A stretch of 64,000 nt of DNA, from contig NZ_CP018099.1 in the NCBI RefSeq assembly GCF_001886815.1, forward strand, positions 1,176,501 to 1,240,500, written 5' to 3'. A program made the position numbers and the translations under genes. The notes beneath the pieces are model-generated. The model did not search any database and had not been told where the DNA came from. It worked only from the letters and a program-made list of their open reading frames with translations. Shown piece by piece: positions 25,575-34,045 of this stretch. Each line of letters begins with the position of its first letter. Position 1 is the stretch's first letter. Source of the DNA: Caldithrix abyssi DSM 13497 (GTDB lineage: Bacteria; Calditrichota; Calditrichia; Calditrichales; Calditrichaceae).

Positions 25575-26042
25575 ATGGCGGTTTATTTGTTTAAAGTTGC
25601 CTTAGATTTCAACAAGCGGATTTACAGACAGATCGAGATATTGGATACGCAAACCTTAGATGATTTTCATGAAACTATCTTTCTTGCCTTTGATCGTTAC
25701 GATGAACATCTATATTCATTTTATATTACGAGAAAGCCAACTAAAAGCCTGACCCGGCGGCTCGAAGCGCCTCAATATGCGCATCCCACAGCGCTAAAGG
25801 ACGCCCCTATTTTCCCTTTAAGAAGACCAAAGAAAAAATATAACGCCGCCAGGACCAAAATCGGCGAGCTGGGACTGGAAGTGAAAGATAAGATGTACTA
25901 TCTGTTTGATTATGGCGATGAATGGTGGCATGAAATCACGTTACTTTCGATAATCGAAACAAGCAGAACGCAGGGCCTGCCGCGCATCGTTAAAAAGGTT
26001 GGCGAGTCGCCGCCGCAGTATCCGGATTTTGACGATTATTAG
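25575..26042 (+). CDS. Plasmid pRiA4b ORF-3-like protein
   Basis: 155 residues. The family signature LFDYGDEWWHEITLL lies near residue 115, preceded by the typical YLFKVALDF...YRQIEI start and the FDRYDEHLYSFYI strand. Proteins of this family are common passengers of IS and plasmids; their biochemical role is unknown. It ends in an acidic YPDFDDY tail. ATG 25575 follows GAGG. It lies in an island bounded by 110-bp direct repeats. Confidence 0.82.
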   Translation: MAVYLFKVALDFNKRIYRQIEILDTQTLDDFHETIFLAFDRYDEHLYSFYITRKPTKSLTRRLEAPQYAHPTALKDAPIFPLRRPKKKYNAARTKIGELGLEVKDKMYYLFDYGDEWWHEITLLSIIETSRTQGLPRIVKKVGESPPQYPDFDDY

Positions 26043-26228
26043 AAAAATAAATAGATCGCTCTGGCGAAATTGTTGCTAATTTTTTGTAAAAAAGAATTAA
26101 TCTCCTACAACCTAATTATGAATCATTAAAACGCACCATAAAGCTTCTATTGATATTAGAAGGATATTGGTCTATATTTCTAAAGGCAATAGAAGGTGAG
26201 TATAATCCAATTAGAAAACGAAATTTAA

Positions 26229-27503
26229 ATGATCGAACGTGAAGCTTTAAAAACCGTAATATTAGATCAAAGAGAATATGTTCAAAATATCTCTTTTATT
26301 CATCGTTTAACAGATAAGTCGCTTATCCGGGGCAGGGAAATTGCGGTAATTTCCGGTATACGTCGTTGTGGTAAATCAACCTTTTTACACGAAATTCGCC
26401 TGAAAAACGCTGAAAGCGATTACTACATCAACTTTGACGACGAACGACTCATTCATTTTACGGTGGATGATTTCCAGAAGCTGCATGAACTTTTTATTGA
26501 ATTGTTCGGCAAGCAATCTACATTTTACTTTGATGAGATCCAGAACATCACAGGCTGGGAAAGATTTGTACGGCGACTTCATGAAACGGGAAACAAAGTG
26601 TACGTTACCGGCTCCAATGCTTCGATGCTTAGCAAAGAATTAGGCACCCATCTTACGGGCCGGTATATCCAATACGAATTGTATCCTTTTTCTTTTAAAG
26701 AATTTTTAAAATTTAATAACGTGGCTTATAATAATGAAGATTTATTGACCACTTCCGGTAGGTCCACATTAAAAAGATGGTTTAATGAATATTTTAAATG
26801 GGGCGGTTTCCCGGAATATTTAAAAAATAAAAACCGGGAATATCTGAAATCGCTATACGAAAGCATCCTTTACCGGGATGTACTGGTAAGAAATAAGTTG
26901 AGCAACGAAAAAGAAGTCTTAGAAATCATGTATTACTTATCCAGCAACATGGCCCGGCTAATAAGTTACAACCGTTTAAAAAATATAATCGGCGTTAAGA
27001 ATCCTACCACGGTAAAGAATTATCTGGATTATTTACAAAACTCGTATTTAGTTTTTCTGGTAAATAAATTTGACCATTCATTGAAAAAGCAACTTTTAAA
27101 TCCTAAGAAAGCTTATTTGATCGACATTGCCATGGCCAATGAACTGGGCTTTCACTCTACGGAGGACAACGGATATTTGCTCGAGAACCTGGTTTATCTG
27201 GAATTATTGCGTCGAAGAAAAGAAGTATATTATCATAAAAATAAGTATGAATGTGATTTTTTAATTCGGGAAAAGAATCGTATTGTGGAAGCGATTCAGG
27301 TAACATGGGATATGGATAATTCGAAAACGCGAGAAAGAGAAATAAACGGATTGTTGAAAACAATGGATCTGTTTAATCTGGAACAGGGGTTAATTTTAAG
27401 CGCGCATTCAACGGAAGATATTGAAATAAAAAACAAACGGATTCGGGTCCGTCCGGCCTGGCAGTGGATGCTGCAAGTTGACCCGGTAAAAAGTGACGCG
27501 TAA
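26229..27503 (+). CDS. AAA family ATP-binding protein with DUF4143 domain
   Basis: 424 residues. Walker A is visible as GIRRCGKST (~residue 43), Walker B as FYFDEIQNI, and the sensor segment as VYVTGSNASML. YPFSFKEFL and WGGFPEYL lead into the DUF4143 domain, whose end has a restriction-like core (YYHKNKYECDFLIREKNRIVEAIQV). The family is common in Bacteroidota, FCB bacteria and archaea, often in accessory DNA; function is not established. No clear ribosome site is seen before the ATG. Immediately downstream is the broken remnant of another gene. Confidence 0.85.
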   Translation: MIEREALKTVILDQREYVQNISFIHRLTDKSLIRGREIAVISGIRRCGKSTFLHEIRLKNAESDYYINFDDERLIHFTVDDFQKLHELFIELFGKQSTFYFDEIQNITGWERFVRRLHETGNKVYVTGSNASMLSKELGTHLTGRYIQYELYPFSFKEFLKFNNVAYNNEDLLTTSGRSTLKRWFNEYFKWGGFPEYLKNKNREYLKSLYESILYRDVLVRNKLSNEKEVLEIMYYLSSNMARLISYNRLKNIIGVKNPTTVKNYLDYLQNSYLVFLVNKFDHSLKKQLLNPKKAYLIDIAMANELGFHSTEDNGYLLENLVYLELLRRRKEVYYHKNKYECDFLIREKNRIVEAIQVTWDMDNSKTREREINGLLKTMDLFNLEQGLILSAHSTEDIEIKNKRIRVRPAWQWMLQVDPVKSDA

Positions 27504-27542
27504 CAGGTTATTGGCGCCATTAAAGAATTAAATTGAAATAAA

Positions 27543-27662
27543 ACCATTTTCTGGTACATTGATATTAATTCCATTGATTTAAAAAAGAATAAACGTTTTA
27601 TTATCGGAAGGATATTAGAAAGAGAAAATCTTTACGATTTTTTACGATTGCTTAAACATTAA
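27543..27662 (+). pseudogene. Remnant resembling the DUF6922-type N-terminal segment
   Basis: Forty codons read TIFWYIDINSIDLKK... then FIIGRILERENLYDFLRLLKH and stop. This resembles the start of small proteins often placed next to nucleotidyltransferase toxin-like genes (FWD-x-D... fII-R-l). No start codon and no continuing frame: a decayed fragment. Confidence 0.45.
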
Positions 27663-28048
27663 GGTGAGGGAACTACAAAGAAATTAGGCCCCAGCCTTTT
27701 AATCAAATAAAGGACCATAATAGCCAGAAGAGCTTTGCACTGGATGGGGGAAGGGATTGGCTTAACAGGCTGGGCATAGATTTTCTGACGATATTGATCT
27801 TTTTAGTATAACGGATTTTAATGAAGAGTAAATTTTACAGGATTTAGAAGTAGATTTTAATCCGTAAGTTAGAGTTAAGGATAAAAACCACGAATTTTAT
27901 GAATGGACGCGAATATATTTTGTGTAATTTAAATAAAAACAATAGCCCAATTTAAATGAAATTCGATAATAATACCTTTTTAGAGTTGACTCATTAATTA
28001 AATTAATCAATATTATAAAAATAAGATAGAAATTATGTTTACCATGCT
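27663..28048. other. Intergenic sequence with decayed coding traces and a dispersed repeat
   Basis: Multiple stops in all frames. The right copy of the 110-bp direct repeat lies within it. No supported gene. Confidence 0.5.
27891..27998 (+). repeat. Dispersed direct repeat, right copy (108 bp)
   Basis: Matches 25007-25122 (ATAAAAACCACGAATT ... TTTTTAGAGT-GACTCAT). Substitutions and small gaps show the pair is not recent. Confidence 0.8.
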
Positions 28049-28078
28049 GCATCCGTTTTTTACGGATGGAATTGACCA

Positions 28079-28097
28079 GGCGGAACTGTGAGTAAAA
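28079..28097 (+). promoter_or_regulatory. ops-like element upstream of the wzz operon
   Basis: GGCGGAACTGTGAGTAAAA. It matches the RfaH ops sequence GGCGGTAGCGTG at nine of twelve bases and the 20177 element at nearly all. A hairpin (CATCCGT/ACGGATG, 28050-28068) ends 10 bases upstream. It lies at the start of the ~570-base leader of the AT-rich polysaccharide operon. Confidence 0.5.
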
Positions 28098-28344
28098 GTG
28101 ACAAGTGACAAAGTAAGAGGGGGAAACTGGATTACTTTAAATATTGGATTTAGAAATTAATAAACAAGATGCTGACAAATTGGCTGAATTGAGCGTATGT
28201 TATATATATATGACGGACGAAGGATAAACGAAGAATCGACGAAGGATAAGCGAAAATAAAAAGGTAAGTCAAAGTGACAGCGATCTCGCGTGCAGCGAAG
28301 CAAAAAATGAAACGTGACGTCCTAAATTTTTAGATTTTTTAAAG

Positions 28345-28500
28345 AAAAGTTGATCCTTCAAACTGATCAGTATCATTTTGAAAAGTGATCAGTATGAGTT
28401 TACAAAATGGTACTTAAGAGTTTGGGAAATGATAATAATGAGTTTACAAACTCTTTATAATCAGTTTGTAAATTGATACTGATGAGTTTGATGTGTGAAA
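28345..28500 (+). repeat. Repeat- and palindrome-rich leader before wzz
   Basis: Contains repeated ACTGATCAGTAT / GTGATCAGTATGAGTTTACAAA motifs, the perfect palindrome GAGTTTACAAACTC-like unit at about 28440-28454, and inverted TCAGTTTGTAAATTGATACTGATGAGTTTG. No reading frame. It looks like multiple binding sites or RNA stem-loops. Confidence 0.55.
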
Positions 28501-28654
28501 ATGACTAATAAAACTTCAAAAAAAGATTAAAAATGAAAATGTTTCATGTTTGCTTCTATGAAATAAGGAATATTTAAAATAAAATCAGATATAAAAAATA
28601 ATGAATAAGCAACATAATTTTTTGTTTTTGAAAAAGTAGAATCAGGATTTTATA

Positions 28655-29824
28655 ATGGAAAAAAAGTTAAATAAAACAGAAAACAAAACGGTTAATTATA
28701 TAACGATATTTGATTTCATTACAACTTTTTTTAAGAATTATAAAGTAATAAAAAAAGTTTTTATAATATTTTTAATATTAGGTATAATATATGCTATTAT
28801 TATGCCTAAAAAATATAAATCAAGTTCTATGGTTGTGGCAGAAATCAATACTAATGAAGTTTTTAATACAGTAAATAGATTTAATGTATTGAAAGATTTA
28901 GGATTTAATTTTGGTAATACATCAGCAACTTCATTATCTCCCGATGCCTATCCAAAAATAATTAAAAGCAGAGATGTATTACTTCCTGTTATACACGATC
29001 GATTTAAAATAACAGGGAAAGATTCAACAATATTGATGGACTATCTTATAGATAAAAATTTTTATTATTATCTAAAAAAAGTTACAATAAAACTACCGAT
29101 TACTATATATAGATTAATATTCCCTAGAAAAAAGAATATCGCGTTTGATGATAAAAATAATTCAATCTTAATTTTGGATAAAAACGAGGAATATGCGATA
29201 AATATATTGAGAAAAAAGGTCATTACGGTTAGGATTGATGAAGAAACAGGATTAATTATAGTAGATGTTGAAACAAAGGAACCTTCACTCTCTGCCCAAG
29301 TTAATAAAGCAATTTTAGAAAGTTTTAGAAAAAAAATACAAAAAATATACGACCAAAAAAATAATGAAAATTTAAAATTTATTGCTTTGCAAATTGCAAC
29401 TGCAGAACAGGATTTAAGCCAAGCAGAACAAAGAATCATTGATTTTGTTGAAAAAAACAGTTCTCCACAAACAATTACATTACAGCTTGAGTTAGAGAGA
29501 TTAAAACGGGAAGTGGCTTTAAGAACAAACATTCTCAATGAACTTCAACTCCAGTATGCCTTAACAAAAATTGATCTTAAGAAAAAAGAACCAATAGTTA
29601 GAATTGTATCCTCACCTTTTGTACCAATCAATCCTTCAGGAATAAACAAAATTATTTTAATTATTATTTTTGGGTTTATGGGAATTCTTATAGGTATTGT
29701 CTATTCGGTTTTTAAACTAATAATAGAAGTTTATTCGTATGATCCAATTAATAATAAGAAAATAGAAGAAATAAAACAATATTTCTCTTTGCACTGGAAA
29801 AAGAAAAATAAGAAAATAGAATAA
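28655..29824 (+). CDS. Wzz-type polysaccharide chain-length determinant
   Basis: 389 residues with the Wzz topology: a transmembrane helix at ~34-51 followed by MPKKYKSSSMVVAE, a long periplasmic region with helical coiled-coil character (~220-310), and a second membrane helix (~328-352) preceded by PFVPINPSGINK, matching the Wzz P-rich motif before TM2. It should set O-antigen or exopolysaccharide chain length in the inner membrane. No tyrosine-kinase domain is attached. It begins an AT-rich operon whose base composition is clearly unlike the 1-27 kb region. Confidence 0.85.
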   Translation: MEKKLNKTENKTVNYITIFDFITTFFKNYKVIKKVFIIFLILGIIYAIIMPKKYKSSSMVVAEINTNEVFNTVNRFNVLKDLGFNFGNTSATSLSPDAYPKIIKSRDVLLPVIHDRFKITGKDSTILMDYLIDKNFYYYLKKVTIKLPITIYRLIFPRKKNIAFDDKNNSILILDKNEEYAINILRKKVITVRIDEETGLIIVDVETKEPSLSAQVNKAILESFRKKIQKIYDQKNNENLKFIALQIATAEQDLSQAEQRIIDFVEKNSSPQTITLQLELERLKREVALRTNILNELQLQYALTKIDLKKKEPIVRIVSSPFVPINPSGINKIILIIIFGFMGILIGIVYSVFKLIIEVYSYDPINNKKIEEIKQYFSLHWKKKNKKIE

Positions 29825-29829
29825 GAAAT

Positions 29830-31092
29830 TTGTCTTTATTAAGAAGAATTTTCTCAAATAGCTTCTGGCTATTGTTGGGGTCTTCCATTGGTAGGCTAGC
29901 CATGTTTCTTACCAATATATTCGCTGCTCGTTTTTTAGGGCGTGATCTTTTTGGACAATATACAATGGTCAGATCCACAATTTCTTTAGCCAGCAATTTT
30001 ATTACTGGTGCGTTGGGATTGACAGCCACAAAGCATGTTGCTGAAGGTGAATACAAAGATCCTCAGAATTTTTTAATAAAAATTTTAGCTGTTTTTTCTA
30101 TTAATTTTATTTTTAACTTCATTTTCTCTTTGATTCTAATTTTATTTTCCGATCAAATCATAAACTCATTTTTCCTTGGAGAGTTAACATTAAAGAATGC
30201 ATTATTTGTAGGAGCTTTACTTCTTTTTACTTCAACTAACGCATACCTTGCCCAGAGTATTTTAGTTGGCCTGGAACGTTTTAAGATAATTGCTATTATT
30301 AACTTAGTTGTGTCAATATTGTTCTTCCCTATAATTTTGATATTAATTAAATATGGCAAGGTAATAGGAACTTTATCCGGCGTTACTTTATATTTTTTAT
30401 TTGATTTAATATTTAAAGTATACTTTTTAAAAACTAAAATCCTATCTCAATTTTACACAATTAATAAAGAATCTTTTTTGGCTCATCTTAAGAAGTTAAG
30501 TTCTTTCAGTTTACCTTTAGTTTTATCACTTTTTTTTAGTTCCGGCTCATTTTGGTATTCAAAAGTTTTTATACTTAATCGTTCAAACAGGTTTGCTGAA
30601 ATTGCGATTTTTGATGCTGCATATCAATGGTTAACTATAATAATGTTAATAACTGGAGCCACAACAAGCGTGGCATTACCAATGCTATCCAAAGCTGTAG
30701 GGCAAAAAAACAAATTTGAGCTAACTAAGATTTTTAATATTAATCTCATTATTAATATTATTATTTCTGCAACTATAGCACTTATCATTATAATTTTTTC
30801 TCCGTATATTATGCGGCTTTATGGCGAAAGTTTTGTGGAAGGGAGCGACATACTTTCAATTTTAGCCATAACATCTATTTTTTTCTCAATATCAAGCATC
30901 TTAAATAAATACATGATTTCACATAATAAAGTTTGGCATGTTTTATTTTCCTCTTTTATTGGTATGTTGACGTTATTTTACGTACTTTTTTTAATGCAAG
31001 CTAAACTTGCATTTGGTCTGTCCATTGCGTTTTTAAGCTATTATTTAATGACAACCTTAACTTACACAACATTAATTGTTATAAAAAAATGA
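29830..31092 (+). CDS. Oligosaccharide-lipid flippase (Wzx/MATE-like)
   Basis: 420 residues with about 12 predicted helices. The start LLRRIFSNSFWLLLGSSIGRLAMFLTNIFAARFLG with GxxLFGQY is the polysaccharide transporter family pattern. It should move the undecaprenyl-linked repeat unit to the periplasmic face. The start is a TTG at 29830, five bases after the wzz stop; no ATG is available nearby upstream. It overlaps the next gene by 4 bases. Confidence 0.87.
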   Translation: MSLLRRIFSNSFWLLLGSSIGRLAMFLTNIFAARFLGRDLFGQYTMVRSTISLASNFITGALGLTATKHVAEGEYKDPQNFLIKILAVFSINFIFNFIFSLILILFSDQIINSFFLGELTLKNALFVGALLLFTSTNAYLAQSILVGLERFKIIAIINLVVSILFFPIILILIKYGKVIGTLSGVTLYFLFDLIFKVYFLKTKILSQFYTINKESFLAHLKKLSSFSLPLVLSLFFSSGSFWYSKVFILNRSNRFAEIAIFDAAYQWLTIIMLITGATTSVALPMLSKAVGQKNKFELTKIFNINLIINIIISATIALIIIIFSPYIMRLYGESFVEGSDILSILAITSIFFSISSILNKYMISHNKVWHVLFSSFIGMLTLFYVLFLMQAKLAFGLSIAFLSYYLMTTLTYTTLIVIKK

Positions 31093-32261
31093 ATGTTTTA
31101 CATTTTCATATAAATAAAGCAATTATGTTAGCGGGTTTTATATGGGGCCTTAGTGGCTTTACAATCGAAATTGTTGGTGGCGAACCCGGCTTTTTTGATT
31201 TTTTTATTCGTTTTTTATTTATGATCATTGCTTGTACTATTATCTATACAAAAATAAAAATTCAAATAAAAAAAGAATATCTCCCAGCTATTTTGTTTTT
31301 ATTAATATTTCTTACTTCTTTTTTATTAACATTAATTATCAATAAAGCATCTATTATTTTTTTAATAAGAGAAATATTATTGATCTTTACGGCATTTACT
31401 ATTATTGTTTTATTAAATGATGGGCAAAATATACAAGCCTTCCTGAGAGGTATTTTTTATGCTTTAAATCTATTAGTTTTTTATTATTTTATTAATATTG
31501 AGTTTTCGAATTTTCTCTCCCCTTTATACAGGCTATACACTAAACTTAATCCCAATGGTATCGGTATAGCTGCAGTTATGTTATTTGTAATTTCGTTATA
31601 TTCTTTTTATTCGACCAGAGTAAAGTTTGAAAAATATTTTTTGTTTGTTAGTATTTTACTCTCTTTTGTAGTTGTTTTAGCAACGCGTTCTCGAACATCG
31701 ATGATAATGATGCTCCTGGCTTTTTTTTCTTTGAGTTTCTTTTTTAAAAAAAAGAGGATCTTAATTGTCAGCTCATTAATTAGCATAATTTTCATTATCT
31801 ACAACTTTGAGACTTTAAGTTTAATTATTCGCCTGGAAAGCCCACCAGGCTTTTCTGGCCCGGAGAATATTTCTAACCTTACTGGTAGAACGTTACTATG
31901 GAAAAAAGGATTTAATGTTTTTCTTGAAAATTTTTTTCTTGGAGTTGGCCCTGAACGGGCAAAAGTAAAAGTGATAAACCATATGAGTCATTATCACAAT
32001 GCTTATATACAACTTATGGTTGTAGGTGGAATTTTTACTTTTCTCCCAATTTTTATTCTAGTCATTAATGCTATTAAAAATTTAATACTTTATAAAGTCG
32101 ATACTTTGTTCAAAGTGATTTTTGTTGTAGGACTGGTTAGTAGTATGGTGGAAAATAGACTTTTAAACTTTGGCAGTCCAGGAAACTTTTTGTTTTTAAT
32201 TGCTTTTTTGACTTTAAATTTTTCCCCGGGATTGAAGAAAACAGGAATTTTACAGAAATGA
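31089..32261 (+). CDS. O-antigen polymerase/ligase-like membrane protein (Wzy)
   Basis: 390 residues, about ten hydrophobic helices, with the large periplasmic loop carrying GRTLLWKKGFNVFLENFFLGVGPERAKV and HYHNAYIQLMVVGG, which match the Wzy_C/O-antigen ligase loop (GR...W, HN). It should polymerise O-antigen units or ligate them to lipid A. ATGA overlap with the flippase and ATGA overlap with the glycosyltransferase indicate one operon. Confidence 0.85.
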   Translation: MNVLHFHINKAIMLAGFIWGLSGFTIEIVGGEPGFFDFFIRFLFMIIACTIIYTKIKIQIKKEYLPAILFLLIFLTSFLLTLIINKASIIFLIREILLIFTAFTIIVLLNDGQNIQAFLRGIFYALNLLVFYYFINIEFSNFLSPLYRLYTKLNPNGIGIAAVMLFVISLYSFYSTRVKFEKYFLFVSILLSFVVVLATRSRTSMIMMLLAFFSLSFFFKKKRILIVSSLISIIFIIYNFETLSLIIRLESPPGFSGPENISNLTGRTLLWKKGFNVFLENFFLGVGPERAKVKVINHMSHYHNAYIQLMVVGGIFTFLPIFILVINAIKNLILYKVDTLFKVIFVVGLVSSMVENRLLNFGSPGNFLFLIAFLTLNFSPGLKKTGILQK

Positions 32262-33352
32262 AACGAGTAACTTTACAGTATTTAACTCTTCCTCATTACA
32301 GGAGATCGTTATTTGAACGGTTATGGAAATATCCTGAAATTAATTTTTCAGTTGTATGCGGAAAGGTTTCGCCTTATACAAATCTTAAAAATTTTGAGCC
32401 TGATAAGGATCAAAAAGTAACATTTATAAAAAATAACTTTATTAAAATTGGTTCTCGAAAATTTGTGTGGCAAAAAGGCGTTTTCAAGGCAGTAATGGAC
32501 TACACACCAAATTATCTTATTTTATTGGGATTTGACCCACATATTTTGTCTAATATTCCCTTATTTATTTTAGCTAAACGTAAAAAGATTAAAGTGTTAT
32601 GGTGGGGACATGCAACATATGGTAAACAAGGATTTATAGGAAGATTAATCCGTTATTTTTTTTATACTATGGCTGATGGTATTCTGACCTATGATGAGAG
32701 AGGCAGGCAAAGATTAGTTAATATTGGTGTTGACGAAAGAAAAATATTTCCCATTTGGAATTGTTTAAACGATGAAGATTATCCTTTTAAGAATTCAAAG
32801 TCGAAAATTAATAAAAAACTAAAATATAATATAATTTTTACTGGTAGAATTACAGATCGAAAAAAGATAGACCAACTTATTAAAGCAGTAGCTATTTTAT
32901 TGAAAGAAACGAAAAACATTCAGCTTCATATTGTCGGAGAGGGGCCAGCACAACAAAAGTTGAAAGAACTAACTCAACAACTGAATATCGAAAAATATGT
33001 AGTTTTTCATGGCCCACTTTATGGAGAAGAATTGTCCAATTTATTTGTAGATATAGATTTAATGGTGATCCCTGGCTTAGCAGGACTATCTGTCATCCAT
33101 GCCTTGGCTCATGGAATTCCGGTTCTAAATAATAACAATAAGCGTACGCATCCCCCTGAAGTGTCAGCAATTATTCCAGGTAAAACAGGGGATTTCTTTA
33201 AAGAAGACGATGTGCAAAGTTTGGCAAAGAAAATTCAAGAATGGTTGCCTAAAAAACCTCAAGTGAGCCATTATTGTCAGGAATTAGTCCAACAACGATA
33301 CACTCCTGATAAAGTCTCACAAAAAATAGTAGAAGCTTTAAATAAAATCTAA
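32258..33352 (+). CDS. GT4-like glycosyltransferase
   Basis: 364 residues, GT-B fold. The C-terminal Rossmann domain begins YNIIFTGRITDRKKIDQLIKAV and HIVGEGPAQQKLKEL, typical of GT4. In the usual E-x7-E region the sequence is PGLAGLSVIHALAHGIPVL, so the canonical glutamates are replaced, as happens in some O-antigen GT4 branches. It should add one sugar of the repeat unit at the cytoplasmic face. Donor and linkage cannot be deduced. It overlaps wzy by 4 bases. Confidence 0.85.
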   Translation: MKRVTLQYLTLPHYRRSLFERLWKYPEINFSVVCGKVSPYTNLKNFEPDKDQKVTFIKNNFIKIGSRKFVWQKGVFKAVMDYTPNYLILLGFDPHILSNIPLFILAKRKKIKVLWWGHATYGKQGFIGRLIRYFFYTMADGILTYDERGRQRLVNIGVDERKIFPIWNCLNDEDYPFKNSKSKINKKLKYNIIFTGRITDRKKIDQLIKAVAILLKETKNIQLHIVGEGPAQQKLKELTQQLNIEKYVVFHGPLYGEELSNLFVDIDLMVIPGLAGLSVIHALAHGIPVLNNNNKRTHPPEVSAIIPGKTGDFFKEDDVQSLAKKIQEWLPKKPQVSHYCQELVQQRYTPDKVSQKIVEALNKI

Positions 33353-33378
33353 AAACCAAAGTAGGTGGTTTAACGAGA

Positions 33379-33909
33379 ATGCGTAAGTTAATAAAAGAAA
33401 TTTTAAAAAAAATTAGGATCCTTTTTGTTGTAAATTTTAAATATCGATTTGCAGAAGTTGGAAAAAATTTTTATTGTGGTAAAAATTTATTGGTAAAACC
33501 TAATTCCGTTTATATCGGGAATAATGTTTTTATAGGCAACTACTGTCATTTATCTGTTCCTAAATTAGAAATTCATGACTTTGTTATGTTAGCATCAAAT
33601 GTTGCAGTTGTTGGTGGTGATCATCGGTTTGATGTTGTGGGCATTCCAATCATCTTTGCAGGAAGGGGCGAACAAAAAGGAGTGGTTATAGAAAAAGATG
33701 CATGGATTGGCCATGGAAGCATTATTTTAGATGGTGCGACTATTGGAGAGGGCGCTATTATAGCAGCAGGATCAGTTGTTACAAAAAGCGTCCCCCCTTA
33801 TACGGTTTATGGGGGAGTTCCCGCACGTAAAATTAAAGATCGTTTTAATAATCCTGAAGATATTAAACGCCATAAGGAAGCTTTAAGTAAGTTTAAAGTT
33901 TCAACTTGA
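33379..33909 (+). CDS. Left-handed beta-helix acyltransferase
   Basis: 176 residues. Hexapeptide repeats are evident (YIGNNVFIGNYCHLSVP, AWIGHGSIILDGATIGEGAIIAAGSVVTKSVPPYTVYGGVPARKIK), and GGDHRFD supplies the catalytic histidine of the maltose/galactoside O-acetyltransferase type. It probably O-acetylates a sugar of the surface polymer. It is 26 bases after the GT4 gene and preceded by GTAGGTGG. It ends the markedly AT-rich block. Confidence 0.87.
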   Translation: MRKLIKEILKKIRILFVVNFKYRFAEVGKNFYCGKNLLVKPNSVYIGNNVFIGNYCHLSVPKLEIHDFVMLASNVAVVGGDHRFDVVGIPIIFAGRGEQKGVVIEKDAWIGHGSIILDGATIGEGAIIAAGSVVTKSVPPYTVYGGVPARKIKDRFNNPEDIKRHKEALSKFKVST

Positions 33910-34045
33910 ATATATTAATGTTATAAACGTTTTCTAAGATTTTACATCTAAAAAATCATTTATCAACTTAATATTTGAAATCTTACAATTAATGATGTTT
34001 TAGAAAGTCTTTAAATTTAAAGCCAAAAGTTCAAGCATAATTTTT

